Positions 26,064 through 34,289 of a stretch of DNA of 64,000 bases are shown in pieces. The notes under the pieces were generated by a model. That model was not told the DNA's origin and searched no databases. It saw only the letters and a list, made by a program, of their open reading frames with translations. Every line of letters begins with the position of its first letter. The first letter of the stretch is position 1. The translations under genes were made by a program, and so were the position numbers. This stretch comes from Chloracidobacterium sp. (GTDB taxonomy: Bacteria; Acidobacteriota; Blastocatellia; Pyrinomonadales; Pyrinomonadaceae), in contig JADKKB010000007.1 in assembly GCA_016720705.1 (NCBI GenBank), positions 1,054,001-1,118,000 on the forward strand. Direction: 5' to 3'.

Positions 26064-27284
26064 ATGAATTTTGACGTAGAAAAGATTAGAAAGGATTTTC
26101 CGATACTCGCGACTGAGGTTAACGGCAAACCGCTAGTGTATCTCGATAACGCGGCATCGTCGCAGGTGCCGCAGTCGGTGATCGACCGCACTTCAAAGTA
26201 CCTCGCCGAGGAACACTCGAATATTCATCGCGGCGTGCATTATCTGTCACAACACGCGACCACCGCGTATGAGGCGGCCCGCGAAAAGGTAAAGCGGTTC
26301 ATCAATGCTCCGGATGTGAATTGCTGTATCTTCGTTCGCGGGACGACAGAGGGTATCAATCTCGTGGCATACAGTTTCGGCAAGGGATTCATCAATGAGG
26401 GCGACGAGATACTCGTCTCGCAGATGGAGCACCACTCAAATATCATCCCTTGGCAGGTCGCCGCCGAGGAACGCGGTGCGAAGATCGTCGTGATCCCGAT
26501 GAACGAACGCGGCGAACTGATAGTCGAGGAATACGAACGCCTGCTCAACCAGCGGACAAAGATCGTTGCCATCGGACACGTTTCAAACAGCCTCGGTACG
26601 GTCAATCCGGTCAAGGAAATGATCGCAACGGCTCATAAATTGGGAATTCCTGTTTGTGTCGATGCCGCCCAGAGCGTACCGCACTTTCCGGTCGATGTGC
26701 AGGATCTCGACGCCGACTTTTTTGTATTTTCGGGTCACAAAATGTTTGCACCGACCGGCAGCGGCGTGGTTTATGGCAAACGCGAGTGGCTCGACAAGAT
26801 GCCGCCATATCAGACCGGCGGCAGCCAGATCCGTACCGTGAGTTTCGAAAAGACGACCTACGCGCCGCTGCCGGCAAAGTTTGAAGCCGGAACGCCGGCC
26901 ATCGCAGCGGGGATCGGGCTTGGAGCGGCGATCGACTATATAAATTCGATCGATTTCGAGGCTGCCGCCGCGTACGAACACGAATTGCTGGAATACGCGA
27001 CACAGCTTCTCTCTGATATTCCTGAAGTCAAAATAATTGGCACGGCCGCGGAGAAAGCAAGCGTTGTCTCGTTTACGATCGAGGGCATACACCCGCACGA
27101 CATCGGCACGATCCTCGATCAGCAAGGGGTCGCGATCCGTGCCGGCCACCACTGTGCTCAGCCGGTAATGGAGTTTTTTGACGTTCCGGCCACGGCTCGT
27201 GCAAGCTTTGCTTTTTACAATACGCGTCAAGAGGTTGAGAAGCTCGCCGATGCGATCCAAAAGGTCATAGAAGTTTTTGCCTGA
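26064..27284 (+). CDS. sufS: Cysteine desulfurase SufS
   Basis: A PLP enzyme that releases sulfur from cysteine for Fe-S assembly. The 406-residue protein shows SufS (group II) features: YLDNAASSQVPQSV near the N-terminus, HRGVHYLSQ, the PLP lysine in FSGHKMFAPTGSGVVYG, and the catalytic cysteine in RAGHHCAQPVMEFF. The C-terminus RASFAFYNTRQEVEKL is typical. It is the partner of SufU, encoded about 1.8 kb downstream after fhs. The ATG at 26064 matches the family start (MNFDVEKIRKDFPIL). Confidence 0.97.
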   Translation: MNFDVEKIRKDFPILATEVNGKPLVYLDNAASSQVPQSVIDRTSKYLAEEHSNIHRGVHYLSQHATTAYEAAREKVKRFINAPDVNCCIFVRGTTEGINLVAYSFGKGFINEGDEILVSQMEHHSNIIPWQVAAEERGAKIVVIPMNERGELIVEEYERLLNQRTKIVAIGHVSNSLGTVNPVKEMIATAHKLGIPVCVDAAQSVPHFPVDVQDLDADFFVFSGHKMFAPTGSGVVYGKREWLDKMPPYQTGGSQIRTVSFEKTTYAPLPAKFEAGTPAIAAGIGLGAAIDYINSIDFEAAAAYEHELLEYATQLLSDIPEVKIIGTAAEKASVVSFTIEGIHPHDIGTILDQQGVAIRAGHHCAQPVMEFFDVPATARASFAFYNTRQEVEKLADAIQKVIEVFA

Positions 27285-27361
27285 CAACGACGGCAAAATT
27301 TTCGGTGCCGTTTGTGAGTTTCGTCACATTACTAAAACGGAAATCAGAGGATACTCTCGAT

Positions 27362-29062
27362 ATGCAATCTGACCTCTATATCGCTCAACACGCTAAACTT
27401 CGCCCAATTTCTGAAATAGCCGAACAACTCGGCCTCGGCCCTGATGATTTTGACATCTACGGGAGCCCATACATAGCCAAACTCAGGCTCGACATCCTGG
27501 ACCGGATAAAGGATCGGCCCAACGGCAAGTATATTGACATCTCAGCCATTACGCCGACACCGCTCGGCGAGGGCAAATCGACCACACTGATCGGACTCGG
27601 CCAGGCGATGAAACACCTCGGCAAAAAGTCTGTCGTAAGCCTGCGGCAACCGTCGCAAGGGCCGACTTTCGGTATCAAGGGCGGTGCTGCCGGCGGCGGC
27701 TATGCTCAGGTCGTGCCGATGGAGACGTTTAACCTCAATCTAACGGGCGATATCCACGCCGTCACCGCTGCAAATAATCTACTCGCGGCGATGATCGACA
27801 ACAAACTGCTCCGCGGCAATCCACTCAATATCAATCCGCACAGCATCACCTGGAAACGCGTGGTGGACACCAATGACCGGGCACTGCGTAAGATCATCGT
27901 CGGACTCGGAGGCCGTATGGAAGGCGGCATTCCGCGTGAGACGGGATTTGATATCGCCGTCGCATCCGAAGTGATGGCAATACTCGCTCTGACCACGTCA
28001 TTGCAGGATATGCGCAAGCGATTTGGCCGCATCGTCGTCGGTATGACGCACGATAAAAAGCCCGTGACGGCCGAGGAGATCGGTGCCGCGGGAGCGATGA
28101 CCGTGCTTATGCGAGACGCAATTCGTCCGACTATAATGCAGACGCTCGAAAACACGCCCGCGCTCGTACACGCCGGGCCGTTTGCCAACGTCGCTCACGG
28201 CAACAGCAGTATCCTGGCCGATCTGATAGGTATTAAGACGGCAGATTATCTGATGACCGAATCCGGATTTGGTGCGGACATCGGCGCTGAAAAATTCTTT
28301 AATATTAAATGCCGTTACAGCGGATTGGTGCCTGACGCGTGTGTGATCGTCGCGACCATCCGCGCACTGAAATCGCATAGCGGTAAATACAAGATCGTCG
28401 CCGGCAAACCGCTCCCGCCGGAGATGCTCGAAAACAATGTCGCCGATGTCGAGGCCGGTGCAGCCAATCTACGTAAACAGATCGAGAATGTCAGGCACCA
28501 CGGTGTCACGCCGGTGGTTGCGATCAACGCGTTTGAGACGGACCACCCTGAGGAGATAGCGGCAGTGAGGCGGATCGCGATCGAATCGGGAGCCCTCGGG
28601 GCAGCGGTTTCGAACCATTGGTCCGATGGCGGTAAGGGTGCGATCGAGCTTGCGGAAATGGTCATCGCTGCGGCGGATCAGCCGAGCAACTTTAAGTTTT
28701 TATACGATCTCGATCAGCCGATCAAGACCAAGATCGAAATTATCGCCCAAAAGATCTATGGCGCAGCAGACGTGTATTTCGAACCGTTCGCAGACCAGCA
28801 GATCGCCTCATACGAGGCGAACGGATTCGGTAATTTGCCGATCTGTATGGCAAAAACTCACCTTAGTCTGAGTCACGACCCCAAGCTAAAGGGTGCGCCG
28901 ACCGGTTTTACGCTGCCGATCCGCGAAGTGCGGGCCAGCGTCGGCGCGGGATTTATTTATCCGGTTTGCGGCGATATGCGGACAATGCCCGCTCTGCCCG
29001 AACATCCGGCAGCAGAAAGGATCGATATTGATGCCGATGGCAACATTGTTGGCCTTTCCTAA
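27362..29062 (+). CDS. fhs: Formate-tetrahydrofolate ligase
   Basis: Makes 10-formyltetrahydrofolate from formate, THF and ATP, feeding purine synthesis and one-carbon metabolism. From the ATG at 27362 (AGAGGA upstream) the product is 566 residues, a usual length; the frame extends to 27305 but the extra 19 residues do not fit the family. The N-terminal YGSPYIAKL, the nucleotide-binding TPTPLGEGKSTT, the RQPSQGPTFGIKGGAAGGGYAQV stretch (key PSQGPTFGIKGGAAGGG) and the C-terminal LPIREVRASVGAGFIYPVCG are diagnostic. It separates sufS from sufU with no obvious functional link. Confidence 0.97.
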   Translation: MQSDLYIAQHAKLRPISEIAEQLGLGPDDFDIYGSPYIAKLRLDILDRIKDRPNGKYIDISAITPTPLGEGKSTTLIGLGQAMKHLGKKSVVSLRQPSQGPTFGIKGGAAGGGYAQVVPMETFNLNLTGDIHAVTAANNLLAAMIDNKLLRGNPLNINPHSITWKRVVDTNDRALRKIIVGLGGRMEGGIPRETGFDIAVASEVMAILALTTSLQDMRKRFGRIVVGMTHDKKPVTAEEIGAAGAMTVLMRDAIRPTIMQTLENTPALVHAGPFANVAHGNSSILADLIGIKTADYLMTESGFGADIGAEKFFNIKCRYSGLVPDACVIVATIRALKSHSGKYKIVAGKPLPPEMLENNVADVEAGAANLRKQIENVRHHGVTPVVAINAFETDHPEEIAAVRRIAIESGALGAAVSNHWSDGGKGAIELAEMVIAAADQPSNFKFLYDLDQPIKTKIEIIAQKIYGAADVYFEPFADQQIASYEANGFGNLPICMAKTHLSLSHDPKLKGAPTGFTLPIREVRASVGAGFIYPVCGDMRTMPALPEHPAAERIDIDADGNIVGLS

Positions 29063-29098
29063 CTAGGTTATGTCGTTCGGGCATAATAAAATATATTT

Positions 29099-29548
29099 AT
29101 GTCCGAATTGAGTGATCTGTATCAGGAAGTAATTTTAGAACACAACAAGAATCCGCGAAATTTTCGTGAGATAGAGGACGCAGATCAGACCGCCGACGGA
29201 AAAAACCCGTTATGCGGCGATGCTCTGCGTGTGTACGTGTCGATGGACGGCGATAAGATCGCAGACGTCTCCTTTAAGGGTTCGGGCTGCGCTATTTCAA
29301 AGGCATCCGCGTCGATGATGACCCAAGCCGTAAAGGGTAAAACGCGAGATGAGGCCGAAACCATCTTCAATGAGTTTCACGAAATGGTAACTGGCGGCCT
29401 CGACATCGAAACTGACGAGAACACGCTCGGCAAACTAAAGATATTTGCCGGCGTACTCGAGTTTCCCGCTCGTGTAAAATGCGCAAGCTTGAGTTGGCAC
29501 ACGCTTCACGCCGCACTTGCGGGCGATGATGCGGTCACCACCGAATAA
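29099..29548 (+). CDS. sufU: SufU-type sulfur-transfer/scaffold protein
   Basis: A 149-residue IscU-like protein of the SufU subclass, which accepts sulfur from SufS through a zinc-bound site. The three cysteine ligands are visible: NPLCGDALRVYV, GCAISKASASMM and RVKCASLSWHTL. The insert between the second and third cysteines is the SufU-specific one, and the terminal AALAGD fits. The stop TAA overlaps the globin ATG by one base, so the two are translationally coupled. It is 36 bases after fhs. Confidence 0.95.
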   Translation: MSELSDLYQEVILEHNKNPRNFREIEDADQTADGKNPLCGDALRVYVSMDGDKIADVSFKGSGCAISKASASMMTQAVKGKTRDEAETIFNEFHEMVTGGLDIETDENTLGKLKIFAGVLEFPARVKCASLSWHTLHAALAGDDAVTTE

Positions 29549-29952
29549 TGGCCTCCGACATCAATTCGCGCCGGGATATCGAACGGTTGATCGATCATTT
29601 CTACTCGATCGCTGTCAATGACGCGGTCATTGGACATCATTTTACGCTGATGGATCTCGATGCCCACAAGCCCATAATGTGTGATTTTTGGGAAAAGACG
29701 ATCCTTGGACGTCCCGTCTATTCCGGCAACCCTCTGCTCGTACACCAGACATTCGATGCTCGAGAGCGGATGGAACCCGGGCATTTTGTCCGTTGGATCG
29801 AAATTTTTGTCGAATCCGTGGATAAATTTTACTCCGGCGAAAATGCGGAAGCGGCAAAATTGCGAGCGCGAATGGTCGCGGACAGCATCAATCAGCGTCT
29901 GAATCAAGACCATCGCCTAACGGAATTAGATAATCACGGGCGAGCGTACTAA
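29548..29952 (+). CDS. Group III truncated hemoglobin
   Basis: A 134-residue globin of the truncated group III type. Features include the N-terminal DIERLIDHFYSIAVNDAVIGHHF, with the conserved Phe-Tyr pair (HFYSIA), DFWEKTILG in the E-helix region and the proximal-histidine area around HFVRWIEIFVESVD (histidine in PGHFVRW). Such globins bind oxygen or nitric oxide; next to SUF genes a protective role for Fe-S assembly is plausible but inferred. The start shares one base with the sufU stop. The 3' end overlaps the convergent glpD gene by 65 bases. Confidence 0.88.
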   Translation: MASDINSRRDIERLIDHFYSIAVNDAVIGHHFTLMDLDAHKPIMCDFWEKTILGRPVYSGNPLLVHQTFDARERMEPGHFVRWIEIFVESVDKFYSGENAEAAKLRARMVADSINQRLNQDHRLTELDNHGRAY

Positions 29953-31405
29953 ATTCGTCGATCTGGCGTTTTACCCAATCATCATCTTTTTGCAATTCTA
30001 ACGCTAAAATCTCTGCGACTAACGGAGCGATCTCGATCGCCGCAGTTGCGTTCAGGAATAAGGCTCTTGAGCGGCGGGCGAGAACATCCTCGACGGTCCG
30101 GGCCATCTCAGACCGAACGGACCTGATCACATCATCCTCCGTAAGATCGATCTCCTGATGCAGTTGCCGCCCATTTCCCGATCGTTCTTCGTGATCGATC
30201 GTTACACTTTCAGTAACCGACGGTTGAACATCCAGTCCGCCGACTTTAGCGGCATTGTCGATCGCATCTTCGGCCATTCGCCGGTACGTCGTCCACTTTC
30301 CACCCGTAATCGTCACGAGTCCCGCGGCGTCGATAAATATATCGTGACTACGCGAGATCGACGAGGTTCGATCATCAGACCCTGACGAGATCAATGGCCG
30401 AACTCCGGCAAAAACACTCCGGACATCTGCTCGACCGGGTGCGGAGGTCAAGTACTTCGCCGCAGTTTCGAGTAGAAAATCGATCTCGGAGGCGAGGGCT
30501 TTTGGCTCGAGTGTCGCCGAGTCGATGGGCGTATCGGTCGTGCCGACCAGCGTATATCCTTGCCAGGGAATACAGAACAGAACCCTGCCGTCACTTGTTT
30601 TGGGGATCATTATTGCCGTCTCGGCAGGCAGAAATCTGCGGTCAATGACAAGATGAACGCCCTGAGCAAACTTGATCAGCGGGACAGCGGACGGATCGCT
30701 CATTTTACGAACCGGATCCGTAAAAACTCCCGTTGCATTGACCACCGAACGCGATCTAGCAGTCATCTTTTCACCGGTCTCGACGTCGATGAACGATACT
30801 CCGGTTGCTCGGCCCGATCGATCTTTGGTAATACCCGTAACTATTGCGTAATTGAGGAGACACGCACCGTGCGATGCCGCCGTCTTTACGAGATCGACGA
30901 GCAATCGAGTATCGTCAAATCGCCCGTCAAAGTAAACAACTCCGCCGACAAGTCCTTTAGACACAAAAGTTGGGGAGATCTGCAAGGCCTCAGCCCGCGA
31001 CACGATGCGCGACCTCGGCAAGGCATATTTGCCGGAGAGAATGCCGTAAGCTTTGAGCCCGATACCGTAAAACAACTTCTGCCATCTGCTATAGCAAGGC
31101 ACTATAAACGCCTGTTCCTTTACGACATTTGGGGCATTGCGAAGCAGTATGCCGCGCTCGCGCAGAGCCTCGCGGACGAGCGGGATATCGCCTTGCCGGA
31201 GATATCGGACGCCACCGTGGACCAACTTGGTACTACGGCTCGATGTGCCCTTGCCGAAATCGTGCTGCTCAAGCAGCAGTACCGAATATCCGCGCGTCGC
31301 CGCATCGACGGCACAACCTACGCCGGTAGCTCCGCCGCCAATGACGATGACGTCCCACGGAGTGTTTTTATCGCGAATGGTCGCGGTGATCGTATCTCGT
31401 TCCAT
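29888..31405 (-). CDS. glpD: Glycerol-3-phosphate dehydrogenase (FAD-dependent)
   Basis: Oxidises glycerol 3-phosphate to dihydroxyacetone phosphate at the inner face of the membrane and passes electrons to quinone. The ATG at 31405 gives 505 residues beginning just before the FAD motif VIVIGGGATGVGCAVDA (key GGGATG). A GTG at 31504 would add 33 unlike-family residues. Further motifs are KGTSSRSTKLVHGGVRYL and the C-terminal VTITGGKWTTYR and a helical cap domain. The last 65 bases overlap the globin gene in the opposite direction. No glpF or glpK is nearby. Confidence 0.95.
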   Translation of the reverse strand: MERDTITATIRDKNTPWDVIVIGGGATGVGCAVDAATRGYSVLLLEQHDFGKGTSSRSTKLVHGGVRYLRQGDIPLVREALRERGILLRNAPNVVKEQAFIVPCYSRWQKLFYGIGLKAYGILSGKYALPRSRIVSRAEALQISPTFVSKGLVGGVVYFDGRFDDTRLLVDLVKTAASHGACLLNYAIVTGITKDRSGRATGVSFIDVETGEKMTARSRSVVNATGVFTDPVRKMSDPSAVPLIKFAQGVHLVIDRRFLPAETAIMIPKTSDGRVLFCIPWQGYTLVGTTDTPIDSATLEPKALASEIDFLLETAAKYLTSAPGRADVRSVFAGVRPLISSGSDDRTSSISRSHDIFIDAAGLVTITGGKWTTYRRMAEDAIDNAAKVGGLDVQPSVTESVTIDHEERSGNGRQLHQEIDLTEDDVIRSVRSEMARTVEDVLARRSRALFLNATAAIEIAPLVAEILALELQKDDDWVKRQIDEFSTLARDYLIPLGDGLDSDAD

Positions 31406-31518
31406 CGGGCGCGGATCTAACGGGTCTAAGTTTAGCAGACTGTCGGCGGGTTGGCTGTTTGATGCTCGCAGCTCATCTCCCTTGCTAATATATCGCTTTG
31501 CCACGACAATGTGACGAT

Positions 31519-32121
31519 ATGAGTGCGGACGATCCGATCAAACAGAGTCTGTGGGCCGACATTACCGATAACCGATACGCGATGGCCACGTATCTGATGA
31601 TGGTCGTCGCGGTCGTCGTAATACTGCAGATGCAGGGCCGCGTATGGTGGTGTCAGGCCGGTGATATGGTTCCCTGGGCGTGGAATATATGGTCAACACA
31701 CAATTCTCAGCACATCATCGACCCGTACTCATTCACGCACGTACTGCACGGCGTTATAGAATTTTGGCTGATCGGGTTTGTATTCAGGCGAATGCCGATC
31801 GTATGGCGTTTGGCTCTCGCGATATTTATTGAGAGCTCGTGGGAAGTCGCCGAGAACTCTACTATGGTGATCGAGCGATATCGCGCGGCGACCATTTCGC
31901 TCGATTATTTTGGCGATTCGATAATCAATTCGATCGCCGACATTGCCTGTTGTGCGACCGGATTTGTAATAGCCTACAAGCTGAAGTTTTGGCGTTCGCT
32001 GTTGCTATTCCTGACTACCGAGGCTCTCCTGATCGTGTTTATCAAAGACAGTCTGGTCATCAACATCATAATGCTGCTGTTCCCTATCGACGCGATCAAA
32101 AACTGGCAAATGAGTCCTTAA
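31519..32121 (+). CDS. DUF2585 (UPF0314) membrane protein
   Basis: A membrane protein of about 200 residues with four or five helices. The conserved block GRVWWCQAGDMVPWAWNIWSTHNSQHIIDPYSFTHVLHG is the hallmark of the DUF2585 family; key motifs are WWCQAGD, NSQHIIDPYSF and HVLHG, followed by ESSWEVAENS. The function is unknown; the histidine and acidic pattern suggests a metal-dependent membrane enzyme. I prefer the ATG at 31519; an upstream in-frame start at 31498 is possible. The stop codon shares TTAA with the stop of the convergent GrdB-like gene. Confidence 0.85.
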   Translation: MSADDPIKQSLWADITDNRYAMATYLMMVVAVVVILQMQGRVWWCQAGDMVPWAWNIWSTHNSQHIIDPYSFTHVLHGVIEFWLIGFVFRRMPIVWRLALAIFIESSWEVAENSTMVIERYRAATISLDYFGDSIINSIADIACCATGFVIAYKLKFWRSLLLFLTTEALLIVFIKDSLVINIIMLLFPIDAIKNWQMSP

Positions 32122-32909
32122 CGCTCACCGCGTGCGGCCTCGACCTGGCTTTGTTGGATCACGCTTAGCTTACGCGAACCCGGTTGATCAAAGGTCTCCA
32201 TCAATCGTAATGTCTCGTCCACAATACGGAGTTGATACTCGGGCCAATTTGGTTCGCCGGCGACGGAGCCAAAATTGCCTTTGTAGTAGGCAGTTCGCGG
32301 CGGCCTGACCTGATCGGTGATCTTTGAGTCGACCGATATGTTGATCGTCGGGATCCCGCTGGCTTCGATAGCACGGGCAACGATGCCGAGAGTCTGATGG
32401 CAAAGTTTCGAGGCGGGTATCAACAACACGGCCTGAATTCGGTAAAATTTTATTCGGTCGACCAAGCTTGGGGCCAGTATTTCGGCGACGGCGTTAGCAT
32501 CAGGTATGAAACTACTTACGCTCCACCACGCGCTATTCAGACTGCCCAGCACCGAGTTTGCCTGATACTCGAGTAGTCGGTCGATCGGGATAAGTGAGTT
32601 TCTGTCTTCGCCGACGGCCTTAGGATCGTAACCCTTCGCGGCATATAGAAGGTCCGCCGCTTCGATCTCGACCGGTATCTCGCGATACGACGTATCGCCG
32701 CCCTTGGATTCGAGATCGAATGCCTCGGTACCGTTAATGTACGCACCGGCAGACGAAATAAGGCCGAGATTCATCATCGGCAACGCTCGCCGTACCGGCG
32801 TGAATGGAGCGTGAATATTTTCGATCCACGGATAACCCGTCAGGTCTTCGTTAGCATTCCAACGGCCAAAACGAGTCGAAAACTCGCCCGATCTTTCTAT
32901 AAGTTCCAT
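32118..32909 (-). CDS. Glycine/sarcosine/betaine reductase B-like (GrdB-related) protein
   Basis: A 263-residue protein related to the selenoprotein B family of glycine/betaine/D-proline reductases. Family-like parts are the N-terminal LISSAGAYINGTEAFDLES, SYREIPVEIEAADL and the PIDRLLEY segment. The region expected to hold the Sec/Cys redox motif reads ASKLCHQTLGIVARAIE, with only one cysteine and no in-frame UGA. It is therefore not a classical reductase and is shorter than GrdB (about 430). These short homologues occur in many aerobes and have no settled role. It follows the DUF4149 gene by five bases. Confidence 0.75.
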   Translation of the reverse strand: MELIERSGEFSTRFGRWNANEDLTGYPWIENIHAPFTPVRRALPMMNLGLISSAGAYINGTEAFDLESKGGDTSYREIPVEIEAADLLYAAKGYDPKAVGEDRNSLIPIDRLLEYQANSVLGSLNSAWWSVSSFIPDANAVAEILAPSLVDRIKFYRIQAVLLIPASKLCHQTLGIVARAIEASGIPTINISVDSKITDQVRPPRTAYYKGNFGSVAGEPNWPEYQLRIVDETLRLMETFDQPGSRKLSVIQQSQVEAARGER

Positions 32910-32914
32910 ATAGT

Positions 32915-33442
32915 CTATATCTTAAACTCTTTCTGAAAATCGTAAACATCTGATGCGGCAGAACTTTCGGTGCCGAATCTCCGATTAGCGATAATAAAGA
33001 AAGCGATCAAAGCAGCGATCATACCGGCAAATAAAACCCAAACCGAATACTCGTGAAGAGTGTTGAATTGAATTCGCAAAGGGTCGTCGACGGCAACATC
33101 ATCGATCGGACGGCCAAGCTGGAGTCTGATAGATGACAACCAAAAGCCGATCACAAATTGACCGACGGCACACGACGCGGCAATCACAAGCAGCAGAAAC
33201 CTTTCGACCCACAACCATAACTGCGAGATCCGCGACGAGGCGATCAGCGACGTCAGGATCAACACCACCGAGATAATTAGCCCTGAATAATTTATGATCG
33301 CCAACGTCCGATTGACGACGCTTCCGGCCAATTCGCGTGTCGGCAATACCGCGAACGAAGATTGTGCGACGCCTATAAAGAAGACGGCGGCACCCAACCA
33401 GATCGCCAAAAATAGAAGCCTAATATCCGAGAAAAATTTCAT
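32915..33442 (-). CDS. DUF4149 membrane protein
   Basis: A 175-residue protein with four hydrophobic helices. The first is LFLAIWLGAAVFFIGVAQSSFAVLP, in which WLGAAVFFIGVAQSSF resembles the DUF4149/TMEM205-like pattern, a conserved phenylalanine-rich helix followed by helices around residues 45-65, 77-100 and 130-150. The function of this family is unknown. The gene lies upstream of the GrdB-like gene on the same strand with a five-base gap. The ATG at 33442 is the only sensible start. Confidence 0.75.
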   Translation of the reverse strand: MKFFSDIRLLFLAIWLGAAVFFIGVAQSSFAVLPTRELAGSVVNRTLAIINYSGLIISVVLILTSLIASSRISQLWLWVERFLLLVIAASCAVGQFVIGFWLSSIRLQLGRPIDDVAVDDPLRIQFNTLHEYSVWVLFAGMIAALIAFFIIANRRFGTESSAASDVYDFQKEFKI

Positions 33443-33511
33443 TTATCCGATGCGTCCGCAAGCCTGTATTATCTAGCTTTTTGTCCAAAAGGGCAAAGCA
33501 CGACGTACGAC

Positions 33512-34288
33512 CTAGCGTTCAAATCGTTTGAGGCCGGTCAACTGTCCGATCGTCAGCAGAATGAACCGCGGATTCAGTACTAGATATCGATACCACAACC
33601 GCCGCGGCTCCTGCGTAAGCCGAAATAGCCATTCGAGCCCGAAACGGCCAAGCCAGGGCGGACATTCGCGAACATTACCGGCAAAAAAATCGAACGACGC
33701 ACCAACGCCGAGCATTACCGAATCAACACGGTCGCGGTGAGCGTACATCCAGTTTTCCTGCTTCGGACACCCCAATCCCATAAACAGAAGGTCCGGCCGA
33801 ACGCGGTTTAGTTCGTCGACGATCGCGGCATCCTCTGCCTCCGATAACGGTCGAAATGGCGGCGAATAAGCATACGAGACCTTTAGATCCGGAAACTCGT
33901 CCGCCGCGCGATGCTTGATCGCATCAATGACCTCCGGAGCGCCGCCATAAAATCCTACCGTCAACCCTTTTTCCTGAGCGAAATGGCAAAGTGCGATCAT
34001 CAGATCATTGGCACGCACCCTTGATGCCGATCGACCGCCCTGAAGACGCTGCATCCAGACCAGCGGCATACCGTCGGTCACGATAATGTCTGCGCTGTTT
34101 ACCTTGTCACCGAAGTCGGGATCATCGTACGACTCCATCACCATATGAACGGTCGAAAAACACACGTACGCCCCGGTATCGCGTTGAACGAGTTCATCGA
34201 TCTTGCCGATCAACGCATCACTTTCGCAAATATCGGGAAACAAGCTAACCACTCGCAGTTGTTTTTGCTTTCGTTCGGTAAGGTTCAT
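33512..34288 (-). CDS. WecG/TagA/CpsF family glycosyltransferase (GT26)
   Basis: A 258-residue enzyme that adds an N-acetyl-mannosamine(uronic acid)-type sugar to an undecaprenyl-linked acceptor in surface polysaccharide synthesis. Motifs are TDGMPLVWMQRLQG (the family GMPLVW), TVGFYGGAPEV, the acidic-proline region ADEFPDLKVSYAYSPPF and GLGCPKQENWMYAHR (key GCPKQE), then GVGASFDFFAG. The ATG at 34288 lies one base after the stop of the upstream glycosyltransferase gene, so the two are coupled. The extension to 34336 overlaps that gene and does not fit. Confidence 0.92.
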   Translation of the reverse strand: MNLTERKQKQLRVVSLFPDICESDALIGKIDELVQRDTGAYVCFSTVHMVMESYDDPDFGDKVNSADIIVTDGMPLVWMQRLQGGRSASRVRANDLMIALCHFAQEKGLTVGFYGGAPEVIDAIKHRAADEFPDLKVSYAYSPPFRPLSEAEDAAIVDELNRVRPDLLFMGLGCPKQENWMYAHRDRVDSVMLGVGASFDFFAGNVRECPPWLGRFGLEWLFRLTQEPRRLWYRYLVLNPRFILLTIGQLTGLKRFER

Positions 34289-34289
34289 T

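Noticed and set aside
27285..27361. Possible folate or other riboswitch before fhs
   Set aside because: The gap is only 77 bases and shows no conserved aptamer-like pairing that I can recognise.
32118..32909. Possible selenocysteine codon in the GrdB-like gene
   Set aside because: There is no in-frame TGA and the gene ends with TAA, so a selenoprotein is not supported.
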